From Sediminihabitans luteus (GTDB lineage Bacteria > Actinomycetota > Actinomycetes > Actinomycetales > Cellulomonadaceae), in contig NZ_PGFE01000005.1 in the NCBI RefSeq assembly GCF_002797595.1, positions 156,811 through 220,810 of the forward strand: 64,000 bases of DNA, written 5' to 3'. Below are positions 51,581 to 60,008 of this stretch, piece by piece (the stretch's first letter is position 1; each line of letters opens with the position of its first letter). The position numbers were made by a program, and so were the translations under genes. The notes under the pieces were generated by a model. It ran no database searches. It had not been told where the DNA came from and saw only the letters and a program-made list of their open reading frames with translations.

Positions 51581-52297
51581 TCAACCACGCACCACGCACC
51601 CGTCGAGCTCGCGCGCGATCGCGTCGTGCTCGGCCTGCGTGACCCACAGCCCGTACGCGGCCTTGACCTGCACCTGCCGCAGCACGTACGCGCACCGGAA
51701 GCCCCGGCTCGGCGGGAGCCACGTCGCGGCGTCGCCCGCGCCCTTGCGCTGGTTGAGCGGACCGTCCGAGGCCAGCAGGTTCGCGGGGTCGTTCGCGAAC
51801 GCGAGCCGGGTCGCGTCGTCCCACCCCTGCGCACCCTTCTGCCACGCGTCACCGAGCGCCACCACGTGGTCGACCTGCACCGCGGCCGACGTGCCCGGCC
51901 CGCGTCGGAACTCCACGAGCCCGCCGCCGTACGGGTCGGAGAGCGTGCCCGCGAGCACCACGCAGCCCTGCGTCGCCGGGTCGGTCTCGACGTCGTCGAG
52001 GTCGCGCGCGAGCACGTCGTCGCGCGTGTCGCAGCCGTTGCCGTCGACGTCGGCCCACGCAGGCCCGAACGCATCACGGTCGTACCCCGTGAGCGGGGCC
52101 CGGCCCTTGACGTCGAGGCGCGCGAGGTCCGCCCGGGCGTCGTCGAGCATGCGAGCCGTGACGGCGTAGGTCGGGCCGGGCGGCGCGGTCGTCTCGTGCG
52201 CGGCCGCGAGGGTCGCGGCGGCCGCGGCGACCAGGATCGCGGCGGTCAGGCGGCGCGGGCTGCGGGCCGGTGCGCGGGCGGCGGGCGGGTGTCGCAT
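51581..52297 (-). CDS. secreted HNH (DUF1524/GmrSD-C-like) nuclease
   Basis: A 238-residue protein with a signal peptide (basic start, hydrophobic LTAAILVAAAAATLAAAHE) and a DUF1524-type HNH domain: YDRDAFGPAWADVDGNGCDT, the catalytic QVDHVVALGDAWQKGAQGW, FANDPANLLASDGPLNQRKG, and DAATWLPP. Cys residues are spaced for disulfides, as expected outside the cell. It probably degrades extracellular DNA for nutrition or competition. It is convergent with the M1 gene. Confidence 0.88.
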   Translation of the reverse strand: MRHPPAARAPARSPRRLTAAILVAAAAATLAAAHETTAPPGPTYAVTARMLDDARADLARLDVKGRAPLTGYDRDAFGPAWADVDGNGCDTRDDVLARDLDDVETDPATQGCVVLAGTLSDPYGGGLVEFRRGPGTSAAVQVDHVVALGDAWQKGAQGWDDATRLAFANDPANLLASDGPLNQRKGAGDAATWLPPSRGFRCAYVLRQVQVKAAYGLWVTQAEHDAIARELDGCVVRG

Positions 52298-52393
52298 GAC
52301 GGCATGCTCGCGCGGTCGGACGCCGCTCCGGGCCCGCCGTCCCCAGGCCCGGCCAGGTCCCGGCGTCGTCCCCAGCCGCCGACGAGGCTCGCG

Positions 52394-53248
52394 TCAGGAG
52401 TCGAGGGCCGCGAGCCCCGCGAGCGTCCGGGCGCGGTGCAGCACCGCGTCGAGCATCGCGGGCGTGAGCACCCCGGTCGAGACGTTGCGCGGGCTCACGT
52501 GGTAGCACCCGAGCAGGGTCGTCGCGCGCCCGTCAGCGTGCACGAGCGGCAGCTCGGCGCCGTGGCGGAACCGGGGGCGCGGCCGGGGAACGTCCCACCC
52601 CTGCTCGACGAGGGTCGCGAGCATCGCGCGCCAGCCGAACCCGCCGAGCACGAGCACGACGCGCGGCCCGACGAGCTCGAGCTCGCGCGCGAGGTACGGC
52701 CCGCACCGCCGTCGCTCGGCAGGCGTCGGACGGTCGGCGGGCGGAGCGCACCGCACGGGGGCGGTGAGGCGGACGCCGTTCAGCCGCAGCCCGTCGTCCG
52801 CGGACGTCGCCGTCGGTCGGCTCGCGAGGCCCGCGCGGTGCAGGGCCGCGAACAGCACGTCGCCGCTGCGGTCGCCCGTGAACATGCGCCCGGTGCGGTT
52901 GGAGCCGTGCGCGGACGGCGCGAGGCCCACGACCTGGATCGCGGCCTCGGGGTCGCCGAACCCGGGCAGCGGTCGCGCCCAGTACTCCTGGTCACGGAAC
53001 GCCGCCCGGCGCGTGCGGCCGACCTCCTCGCGCCAGGCGACCAGGCGAGGGCACGCCCGGCAGTCGACGACGAGCGCGTCGAGCGCGGCCACCGAGGAGC
53101 AACCTGGCGCCAGGGACGGGAGGTCGGCCACGTCGTCCGGCACTGCGCCGTCCGACACTGCGCCGTCCGACACTGCGCTGCCCGACGCAGCGCCGCCCGA
53201 CGCCGCGCCGTCCCGCGCCACGCGCTCAGGCCCGGCCGACCTCGTCAC
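52394..53248 (-). CDS. family-5 uracil-DNA glycosylase (UDGb)
   Basis: A 284-residue uracil-DNA glycosylase of UDGb type, with Fe-S cluster Cys in CRACPRLVAWREEVG, motif 1 GLAPSAHGSNRTGRMFTGD (no catalytic Asp/Asn in the usual place, as in this family), VRCAPPADRPTPAERRRC, and the late HVSPRNVSTG. It removes uracil, and often hypoxanthine, from DNA. The first about 45 residues are pentapeptide repeats (GAVSD units) encoded by 15-bp repeats and probably disordered. It starts 1 bp after the upstream LLM gene's stop. Confidence 0.88.
   Translation of the reverse strand: MTRSAGPERVARDGAASGGAASGSAVSDGAVSDGAVPDDVADLPSLAPGCSSVAALDALVVDCRACPRLVAWREEVGRTRRAAFRDQEYWARPLPGFGDPEAAIQVVGLAPSAHGSNRTGRMFTGDRSGDVLFAALHRAGLASRPTATSADDGLRLNGVRLTAPVRCAPPADRPTPAERRRCGPYLARELELVGPRVVLVLGGFGWRAMLATLVEQGWDVPRPRPRFRHGAELPLVHADGRATTLLGCYHVSPRNVSTGVLTPAMLDAVLHRARTLAGLAALDS
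53136..53215 (-). repeat. 15-bp repeats at the 5' end of the UDGb gene
   Basis: About five 15-bp units (CACTGCGCCGTCCGA on the plus strand, with variants) encode GAVSD, SAVSD and GAASG pentapeptides in the N-terminus of the glycosylase. Confidence 0.85.
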
Positions 53249-53249
53249 C

Positions 53250-54026
53250 TCAGCGACGCTCGTCGCGCCAGTCGATCCACTGCTTCAGCAGCGACAGGTC
53301 GTAGTCGGGGCCGCTCGTGCCGACCGTGAGCAGCGTGGCCCCGGCGCCGAGCAGGGCGTCCGCGACCTCGGCCGGCGGGGCGCTGACCGCGACCGAGCGC
53401 TCGACGAGCGCCGCGGTGTCGCGGCCCACGGCCGCGCCGTGCTCGTCGAGGATCCCGGACTTGCGCGCGAGGGTCTCGGCGTCGCCGAACGAGTGCCACA
53501 CGTCGGCGTGCTCGGCCACGATGCGCAGCGTCTTCTTCTCCCCGCCGCCGCCGATCATGATCGGGATCTCGCGCGTGGGTGCCGGGTTGCCGGCTGCGAG
53601 GCGTGCCTTGATGCGCGGCATGTCGTCGGCGAGCTGCTTGATGCGCGAGCCCGCGGTGCCGAACTCGTACCCGAACTGGTCGTAGTCCTTCTCGAACCAG
53701 CCCGCGCCGATCCCGAGGATCAGGCGCCCGCCCGAGATGTGGTCGACCGTGCGGGCCATGTCGGCGAGCAGCTCCGGGTTGCGGTAGCTGTTGCACGTCA
53801 CGAGCGCGCCGATCTCGACCTCGCTCGTCTGCTCGGCCCACGCGCCGAGCATGGTCCAGCACTCGAAGTGCTTGCCGTCGGGGTCGCCCGAGAGCGGGTA
53901 GAAGTGGTCCCAGTTGAAGATCACGTCGACGCCCATGTCCTCCGCGCGCAGCACGGCGTCACGGATCTGGGAGTAGTCGGCGTGCTGGGGCTGGAGCTGG
54001 ACTCCGATGCGGATGTTGTTCGTCAT
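53250..54026 (-). CDS. LLM-class F420-dependent oxidoreductase
   Basis: A 258-residue luciferase-like TIM-barrel protein: RIGVQLQPQHADYSQIRDAV, IFNWDHFYPLSGDPDGKHFE, GRLILGIGAGWFEKDYDQFG, and PIMIGGGGEKKTLRIVAEHA, all typical of the F420-using group. Substrate unknown. It lies upstream of UDGb on the same strand with 1 bp between them. Length is a little short for the family but complete. Confidence 0.88.
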   Translation of the reverse strand: MTNNIRIGVQLQPQHADYSQIRDAVLRAEDMGVDVIFNWDHFYPLSGDPDGKHFECWTMLGAWAEQTSEVEIGALVTCNSYRNPELLADMARTVDHISGGRLILGIGAGWFEKDYDQFGYEFGTAGSRIKQLADDMPRIKARLAAGNPAPTREIPIMIGGGGEKKTLRIVAEHADVWHSFGDAETLARKSGILDEHGAAVGRDTAALVERSVAVSAPPAEVADALLGAGATLLTVGTSGPDYDLSLLKQWIDWRDERR

Positions 54027-54267
54027 GGCAACAGACTAGGCACGGTCGAAGCGATTCGAACAGCGCGGCCGGGAGCGGACGTCGCGCGCCCGGCCTAGCC
54101 TCGGACCATGACCTCAGCCCTCGGCCCGGACGTCACGCGCCCTGCCACGCGCGGCGCCACGCGCCCCGCCACAGCACGCCCGCACGCCCCGGCACCGCCC
54201 TGCGCGCCGAGCACGGGGATAGGCACACCCGCGAGCGCCTGGAGTGTGCTCAACCCCGTGCTCGGCC

Positions 54268-55587
54268 GTGCCTGATCCCCTCGACGGCCCGCGCGTGCGC
54301 GCGCTGCGCCTCGCCGCCCAGGGCCTGCGCGGGGCCACCGCCGGGACCACGCCCACCGACGTCGTCCGACACCTCGGGGCCGTCCAGTCGCAGGAGCTGT
54401 GGCCCGCGTTGTGGGGCGTGGCCGCGCGCTGCGTGCCGCCGGGGGAGCCGGTGCCGGACGTCGCGCGCGTGGTCGCCGCGTACGACGACGGGCAGGTGCT
54501 GCGCACGCACCTGCTGCGCCCCACGTGGCACCTCGTCGCGCGCGACGACGCGCGCTGGCTGCTCGAGCTGACCGCGCCGCGCGTGCACCGGCAGAACGCC
54601 GCCCAGTACCGCCGCGAGGGACTCACGGACGCGCACCGGGCTCGCGCGGCCGAGGCGCTCGCGGCCGCGACGAGCAGCACCGCCCTCACGCGTGCCCAGT
54701 GCGCCGAGGTGCTCGACGACGCAGGCCTGGGTTTCGAGGCCCTCGGCGCGTCGCCCGGCACGTCCGCCGCGCCGTCCGCGCGGCCGACGCCCGGCGGCAC
54801 GCTCTCGCACCTGCTCATGAGCGCCGAGCTCGACCGCGCGATCGTGAGCGGGCCGCTGCACGGGCGAGCGACCACCTACCGGGCGTTCGACGCCCGGGTG
54901 CCGCCCGGCCACGGCCCGCTCGGGGCGTCGTTCGACCGCGACGCGGCGCTGCGCGAGCTCGTGCGCCGGCACCTCGGCGCCCGGTCGCCCGCGACCGCGA
55001 AGGACGTCGCGGCGTGGTCGGCCCTGACCCTGACCGACGTGCGCGGCGCCCTCGCGGCGCTCGGGGACGCGGGCGAGGTCGAGGCGGTGCCCGGTGCGGG
55101 CCTGCTCGAGGGCATGACGCTCTGGGTCGCGGCAGGCGCCCTCGACGGGGGGCCAGCGTCGGCCCCGCGGGCGGCCGGGGCGCGCGGGAAGGTCGACCTG
55201 CTGCAGGGCTACGACGAATACCTCATGGGCTACTCGGAGTCCCGCGCGGTCGTCCTCGAGGGCGTCGGCGACCGGCCCGGCGACGAGCCCGCGGTCGCCC
55301 TCGGCTTCGAGCGCAAGGGCGCCTACGTGCACGCGGTCGTGGTCGACGGCCTCGTCGTGGGGCGGTGGCGGGCGACCGTGACCACACGCGAGCTCACGCT
55401 CGACGTGCAGTGGTACCGGCCGCCGTCCGACGCCGTGCGGCGCGCGCTCCGGGCCGAGGTCGAGCGCATGGCGGCCCACCGGGGCGTCGCGCCGGCCGCC
55501 GTCCCGCCGCTGACCGCCGTCCTACCGTCGTCCGCCGTCCCACCGCCGACCGCGCCATCCGTCACGCGATCCGGCCGCGAAGCGTGA
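54268..55587 (+). CDS. winged-helix (HTH_42) DNA-binding protein
   Basis: A 439-residue protein of the YcaQ/HTH_42 type: LRLAAQGLRGATAGTTPTDV, LGAVQSQELWPALWGVAARC, TWHLVARDDARWLLELTAPR, and the later GYDEYLMGYSESRAVVLEGV. Family members include DNA glycosylases that unhook interstrand crosslinks; many paralogues are uncharacterised. The GTG at 54268 is chosen, with GTG at 54244 as an alternative. The last 15 or so residues and the stop codon are provided by copy 1 of a 71-bp repeat (55540-55610). Confidence 0.82.
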   Translation: MPDPLDGPRVRALRLAAQGLRGATAGTTPTDVVRHLGAVQSQELWPALWGVAARCVPPGEPVPDVARVVAAYDDGQVLRTHLLRPTWHLVARDDARWLLELTAPRVHRQNAAQYRREGLTDAHRARAAEALAAATSSTALTRAQCAEVLDDAGLGFEALGASPGTSAAPSARPTPGGTLSHLLMSAELDRAIVSGPLHGRATTYRAFDARVPPGHGPLGASFDRDAALRELVRRHLGARSPATAKDVAAWSALTLTDVRGALAALGDAGEVEAVPGAGLLEGMTLWVAAGALDGGPASAPRAAGARGKVDLLQGYDEYLMGYSESRAVVLEGVGDRPGDEPAVALGFERKGAYVHAVVVDGLVVGRWRATVTTRELTLDVQWYRPPSDAVRRALRAEVERMAAHRGVAPAAVPPLTAVLPSSAVPPPTAPSVTRSGREA

Positions 55588-55610
55588 CGGATCGCGCGCT
55601 CGGCGGTGGG
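55540..55610. repeat. 71-bp palindromic repeat, copy 1
   Basis: Identical over 71 bp to copy 2 (56237-56307) and in the same orientation. Each copy folds on itself: 28-bp arms with two mismatches (core ATCCGTCACGC/GCGTGACGGAT) around a 14-nt loop. This copy supplies the stop codon of the upstream gene and lies between convergent genes, as a terminator would. Confidence 0.92.
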
Positions 55611-55621
55611 CGGCGCGGGGG

Positions 55622-56212
55622 TCAGGCGCCCGTGATGACCCGGCGCTTGGCGAGCGTGAACTCGTGCTCGCTGAGGACCCCGGCGTCGCGCAGCTCGGCG
55701 AGCCGCGTGACCTCCTCCGAGATCGACGGCACCGCGGCCCCGAATCCGGGGTGCGCGGGCCCGTCGGCGGACGCCGCAGCCGCGGGAGGTCCGGCCGTGA
55801 CCTCGGCACGCGCCGCGGCCGGGGCGGGGATCTCGTACGGGTCGGTCGGGCCGGGCGACGGGTGCTGCGGGGCGAACCTCCGCATCGCCTTGTCGATCTC
55901 GTCGTGGTCGGCGACCGGCACGGCCTTGAACGTCATGGACCGGCCCTTGGGCGCCTCGACGTGGAAGGTACGGCGCTCGGCGTCGAAGCCCCACGTAGTG
56001 ATCGAGGTGTGGTCGTAGGCGACGGCGAGGGCCCGGCTGGTGGTGAACCCGAGCACGCGGCGGTTCGTCACGACCACGCGGTCGCAGAACGGGCGGAAGT
56101 TGTTGCAGACCGCGATCAGGACGGGCTCCTCGCCCGGGATCCACGACCCCGCGAGCAGCGCGAGGTAGTCCTGCGTCTTGTCCCCGACCAGCCCCGTCCC
56201 GACGCGCACCAT
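55622..56212 (-). CDS. SHOCT-domain protein with N-terminal PH-like region
   Basis: A 196-residue protein. The N-terminal beta-rich half (RVVVTNRRVLGFTTSRALAV, MTFKAVPVADHDEIDKAMRR) resembles bacterial PH-type domains; the C-terminal SHOCT motif is clear (EEVTRLAELRDAGVLSEHEF, TLAKRRVI). SHOCT motifs mediate oligomer contacts. The ATG at 56212 has no ribosome site but a TACGAT-like -10 a few bases upstream, so a leaderless mRNA is possible. The gene is bracketed by the two 71-bp repeats. Confidence 0.78.
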   Translation of the reverse strand: MVRVGTGLVGDKTQDYLALLAGSWIPGEEPVLIAVCNNFRPFCDRVVVTNRRVLGFTTSRALAVAYDHTSITTWGFDAERRTFHVEAPKGRSMTFKAVPVADHDEIDKAMRRFAPQHPSPGPTDPYEIPAPAAARAEVTAGPPAAAASADGPAHPGFGAAVPSISEEVTRLAELRDAGVLSEHEFTLAKRRVITGA

Positions 56213-56236
56213 GGATCGATCGTACCGACGGCCACC

Positions 56237-56307
56237 CCACCGCCGACCGCGCCATCCGTCACGCGATCCGGCCGCGAAGCGTGACGGATCGCGCGCTCGG
56301 CGGTGGG
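56237..56307. repeat. 71-bp palindromic repeat, copy 2
   Basis: Identical to copy 1. It lies between the divergent SHOCT and CitE-like genes, so here it cannot serve only as a terminator. The pair looks like a dispersed palindromic (REP/MITE-like) element. Confidence 0.92.
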
Positions 56308-56328
56308 GCGTCGGCGTACGGTGGCGGC

Positions 56329-57207
56329 ATGAGCTCACACACCGGCGCTCCCGTCGACGCGACCGCCGTCCCCCGGCCCCGACGCCCCGTCGCCCCCGAG
56401 ATCTCGCGGTCCTGGCTCCTGGTCAACGCCGCGCGCGAGGAGCTGTTCGCCCCGGCGTTCCGCTCGCGCGCCGACCAGGTCGTGCTCGACGTCGAGGACG
56501 CGGTCGACCCGTCGGCCAAGCCGGCCGCCCGCGAGTCGGTCGCGCGGTGGCTCGAGCAGGGCGACCGCGACACGTGGGTGCGCATCAACGACCGCACCAC
56601 GTCGTTCTGGAGCGACGACGTCGACCTCCTCGCGGGGCTGCCCGGCCTCGCGGGCGTCATGCTCGCCAAGACCGAGGCGGCGGCCGACGTGACCGAGACG
56701 TTCGACCGCCTGGGCGGTTCGACGCCCGTGCTCGCCCTCGTCGAGTCGGCGCTCGGGATCGAGGAGTCCGTGTCGATCGCCCGGGCGCGCGGCGCGTTCC
56801 GGCTCGCGTTCGGCAGCGGCGACTACCGCCGCGACACGGGCACGAGCGCCGACGACCTCGCGATGGCCTACCCGCGCTCGCGCCTCGTCGTCGCGAGCCG
56901 GATCGGGCACCTGCCCGGCCCGATCGACGGCCCGACGGTGAGCAGCAACCACCCGGTGCTGCGCGAGCAGTCGGCGACCACGGTCTCGCTCGGCCTCACG
57001 GGCAAGCTGTGCCTCGACGTCGACCAGCTGCCCGTCATCAACGAGGTCATCAGCCCCACGCCGTCGGACGTCGCGTGGGCGCGGGACTTCCTCGCGGACT
57101 TCGACGCGCGCGGCGGCGTGATCCGCGACGGCAGCGACCTGCCGCGCCTGGGGCGCGCGCGCAAGATCGAGAACCTCGCGCGGGCGTTCGGCGTCAACCC
57201 GAGCTGA
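56329..57207 (+). CDS. HpcH/HpaI aldolase / CitE-like citrate lyase beta-subunit family
   Basis: A 292-residue TIM-barrel lyase: SRSWLLVNAAREELFAPAFR, VVLDVEDAVDPSAKPAARES, TWVRINDR, VMLAKTEAAADVTETFDRLG and ALVESALGIEESVSIARARG, with a late TGKLCLDVDQLPVINEVISP. It cleaves or condenses an acyl-CoA or oxoacid with pyruvate, acetyl or glyoxylate groups; exact substrate unknown. No citrate-lyase alpha/gamma subunits are nearby, so it is a stand-alone CitE-like enzyme. Confidence 0.85.
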   Translation: MSSHTGAPVDATAVPRPRRPVAPEISRSWLLVNAAREELFAPAFRSRADQVVLDVEDAVDPSAKPAARESVARWLEQGDRDTWVRINDRTTSFWSDDVDLLAGLPGLAGVMLAKTEAAADVTETFDRLGGSTPVLALVESALGIEESVSIARARGAFRLAFGSGDYRRDTGTSADDLAMAYPRSRLVVASRIGHLPGPIDGPTVSSNHPVLREQSATTVSLGLTGKLCLDVDQLPVINEVISPTPSDVAWARDFLADFDARGGVIRDGSDLPRLGRARKIENLARAFGVNPS

Positions 57208-57208
57208 C

Positions 57209-58342
57209 TCACCCGTCGTCGGACGGCGCCCCGGTCGGGCTCGCGGTCGGCTCCCCGGCGTCGTCCGGGGCCGGGGGCAGCGTGCCCGCCGCGACCTGGT
57301 CGAGCCAGCCGAGCACGGTCGCCTGGATCTGCTCGCGCGCCGCGTCCCGGTCGACGGTCGACCGTTCGTCGCCGGGCGCGTGGCCGAAGTCCCCGAAGTC
57401 GGCGTGGTTGACGCCCGGCAGCCGCGCCCAGGTGGTCGAGGCGGGCAGCACGTCGCGCGACGACGCGATCCGGGACGGGGGCACGACGCCGTCCTGCGTG
57501 CCCCAGAGCGTGAGCACCGCCAGGGGCGCGTCGCTCAGGTCGACGTCGGGCGCCGAGCCGAGCAGCAGCAGGCCGTGCACGTGCCCGGCGCCGACGTGCG
57601 CGGCCGCGAGCTCGGCGGCCGCCTGCCCGCCGACATCGGTGCCGCCCACGACCCACCGCTCGACGCCGAGGTCGTCGAGGAGCCCCGCGCCCTGGTCGGG
57701 GTCGAGCGACGGGTCCCCGAGCGGTGGGGTCACGACGGCGACGACGTAGCCGGCCTCGGCCACGGGGCGCAGCATCCGCGCGAAGGCGCGCGCGTCGACG
57801 TGCTCGCCCGGGTAGAACAGCAGCCCGGTCGTGGCGACCTGCTCGGGCGTGGGCGCGCCCTCGACGGTGCGGTCGACGAGCTCCGCGGGGTCGGTGCCGG
57901 GCTCGCGCGGGACGAACACGTAGTGGCCCTCGTCGCGCTCGAGGTCCACGACGTCGTCGCTCGCGTACGCGTCGACAGCCTCCCAGGACGCGACGTGCGG
58001 CTGGTAGTGCAGCACCGACCACGTGAGCGCCACGAGCGCGAGCGACGCGACCGCCTGCACCGCGACGGTCCCCGACGTGCCGAGCCGGGGCACCGACGGC
58101 GCGACCGCGGGCTCGGGCGGCGGGGCGGGGGCGTCGTCCGACGCGTCGCGGTAGAGCAGGACGAACAGGCGGCCGAGGACGAGCACGCCCGCGGTGAAGG
58201 TCAGCGCGACGAGCACGCCGAACAGCCAGTGGTTCGCCCCCAGGGCGTCGCCCGTGCGGGTGCCGACCCACAGCGAGGTCGCGACCATGCCGGCGCCCAG
58301 GACGAACGTCCAGGCGCGCCCCCACGCGGTCGCGGCCCTCAC
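57209..58342 (-). CDS. membrane-anchored alpha/beta hydrolase-fold protein with atypical nucleophile elbow
   Basis: A 377-residue protein with three membrane segments in the first 115 residues (around WTFVLGAGMVATSLWVG, LFGVLVALTFTAGVLVLG, AVASLALVALTWSVL) and a C-terminal alpha/beta hydrolase domain. The nucleophile elbow reads VVGGTDVGGQAA (residues 231-242), so Asp236 stands where most relatives have Ser in GHSLGG. The acid (LTLWGTQDGVVPPS) and His (LPGVNHADFGDFG) positions are kept. Activity is therefore uncertain: an Asp-nucleophile hydrolase or a non-catalytic fold. It converges with the CitE-like gene. Confidence 0.8.
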   Translation of the reverse strand: MRAATAWGRAWTFVLGAGMVATSLWVGTRTGDALGANHWLFGVLVALTFTAGVLVLGRLFVLLYRDASDDAPAPPPEPAVAPSVPRLGTSGTVAVQAVASLALVALTWSVLHYQPHVASWEAVDAYASDDVVDLERDEGHYVFVPREPGTDPAELVDRTVEGAPTPEQVATTGLLFYPGEHVDARAFARMLRPVAEAGYVVAVVTPPLGDPSLDPDQGAGLLDDLGVERWVVGGTDVGGQAAAELAAAHVGAGHVHGLLLLGSAPDVDLSDAPLAVLTLWGTQDGVVPPSRIASSRDVLPASTTWARLPGVNHADFGDFGHAPGDERSTVDRDAAREQIQATVLGWLDQVAAGTLPPAPDDAGEPTASPTGAPSDDG

Positions 58343-58417
58343 GGGTAGGCGGTCCCTGCTCTCACGACCTCGACGCTAGGCGCGACCGGGCAGGACCGCC
58401 CGTCGAACCCCGGCGGC

Positions 58418-59866
58418 TCAGGAGTTTTCGCCCGTGCCCGCGGCGTCGTCGGGCGCGGTCACGCACCACCCGGCGTCGCTCACGAGCCGGTCGGCCTCGG
58501 CCGGGCCCATGCTCCCGGGCGCGTACGGCACGGGGGTCGGACGCCGCTCGCCGAGCAGGGGCGCGAACGCGCGCCAGGCCTCGTGGAGCGTCGCGGACGT
58601 GGTGAACGCGCGCCGGTCGCCCACGAGCACGTCGTGGACCGCGGACGCGTACGGCGGCAGGGCCTCGCCGACAGCGACGTCGTCGAAGTCGAGCACCGCG
58701 GTGCCCTGCGCGAGCACGAGCTCGGGGCCGGGGCGCTTGACGGTCGTGGAGATCTCGATGCGCCCGTCGCCCGCGATCGAGACGCTCACCGAGTCGATGC
58801 CGACGCCGCCGAGCGGCCCGCTCTCGGGCGACCGGATGATCAGCGTGACCCGCTGCGCGCCGCGCGCGAGCCGCTTGCCGGTGCGCAGCACGAACGGCAC
58901 GCCGCGCCAGCGGTCGGTGTCGATCCACAGGCGCGCGGCGACGTACGTGTCGGTCTGCGAGTCGTCCGCGACGCCGTCGATGGCGGTGTACCCGTCGAAC
59001 TGCCCGAGCACCACGTCGTCCTCGGGGTCGAGCTCGCGGAAGTGCCGGAACACCTCCTCGCGCGCCGCGACGAGCTCGTCGACCTCGAGCGTGTCGGGCG
59101 TCTCGAGCGCGACCTCCGAGGCGACCTGGAACAGGTGCGTCACGAGCATGTCGAGCGCCGCCCCGGTCGCGTCGTAGAACGAGGCGCGCTGCGCGACGTC
59201 GAGCGTCTCGGGCACGTCGACCTGCACCTCGAGCACGTGCTCGCGGTTCCACACGCTCTTGAACAGCTCGTTCGCGAACCGCAGCACGTGCAGGTTCTGG
59301 GTGCCCTCCTTGGCGAGGAAGTGGTCGATGCGGAACACCTGCGACTCGTCGAGGTGCTCGTGCACGAGGTCGTCGAGCTCGGCGAACGTCTCCGGCGACG
59401 TCCCGAACGGCTTCTCGTACACGACGCGCGCGCCGTCGAGCAGCCCCTGCGCGGCGAGCGCCTCGGTGGCCGGCGCGAACGCGGTGGGCGGGATCGCGAG
59501 GTAGTGCACCACGAGGGCGCCGTCCGCGACGGCCGCGGCGACGTCGTCCGCCCGCGACCAGGGCGAGTCCTTCTCGACCTGGTACGCGTACGACAGGTGC
59601 TGGGCGAACTCGTCGAACGCGTCGAGCGGCTGGTCGGTGTGCTCCTCGAACGCGTCGCGCACCTCGGCGCGGAACGCGTCGTCGCCGTCGTCGACCTGGC
59701 CCGTACCGATGATCTGCCAGGTGCGGGGCAGCAGCCCGCGACGGTGCAGCAGGTACAACGAGGCGAGCACCATGCGCTTGGACAGGTCGCCGCGCGAGCC
59801 GTGCAGGATCAGCACGAGGTGCTCGGGCAGGTCCGGGTCCGTGTGGCTGAGGTCGACGTGCTGCAC
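58418..59866 (-). CDS. divergent glucose-6-phosphate dehydrogenase family protein
   Basis: A 482-residue G6PDH-like oxidoreductase. The nucleotide-binding turn is LHGSRGDLSKRM (residues 21-32) rather than the usual GxTGDLxxR. The substrate motif is RIDHFLAKEGTQNL where family members normally have RIDHYLGKE. The C-terminal region carries FRHFRELDPEDDVVLGQFDG and LRTGKRLARGAQRV. It probably oxidises glucose-6-phosphate or a related hexose phosphate, but the changes suggest altered cofactor or substrate choice. No opcA, tal or gnd gene is adjacent, so it looks like a stand-alone paralogue rather than the main zwf. Confidence 0.85.
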   Translation of the reverse strand: MQHVDLSHTDPDLPEHLVLILHGSRGDLSKRMVLASLYLLHRRGLLPRTWQIIGTGQVDDGDDAFRAEVRDAFEEHTDQPLDAFDEFAQHLSYAYQVEKDSPWSRADDVAAAVADGALVVHYLAIPPTAFAPATEALAAQGLLDGARVVYEKPFGTSPETFAELDDLVHEHLDESQVFRIDHFLAKEGTQNLHVLRFANELFKSVWNREHVLEVQVDVPETLDVAQRASFYDATGAALDMLVTHLFQVASEVALETPDTLEVDELVAAREEVFRHFRELDPEDDVVLGQFDGYTAIDGVADDSQTDTYVAARLWIDTDRWRGVPFVLRTGKRLARGAQRVTLIIRSPESGPLGGVGIDSVSVSIAGDGRIEISTTVKRPGPELVLAQGTAVLDFDDVAVGEALPPYASAVHDVLVGDRRAFTTSATLHEAWRAFAPLLGERRPTPVPYAPGSMGPAEADRLVSDAGWCVTAPDDAAGTGENS

Positions 59867-60008
59867 GGTGGGCTCCTCGAAGGTCGGGGCGGGCGGGCTC
59901 CTCGACGCTACGACCGTGCGGGGCCGCTCGCGCTCCGAGTGCCGGGCGTGCCCGGCGGCGCTACGGTCCTAGAAGTTCCGCGCCACCGACACGGATCGAG
60001 GCTTCTTC

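Noticed and set aside
46087..52077. A 1996-codon minus-strand open frame across the NRPS-like and M1 genes
   Set aside because: Composition is Arg/His/Ala/Gly-rich, with no motif, and it opposes two genes with intact catalytic motifs.
54108..54275. 55-codon ATG ORF before the winged-helix gene
   Set aside because: Repeated Thr-Arg-Pro-Ala composition, no ribosome site, and it overlaps the likely GTG start at 54268.
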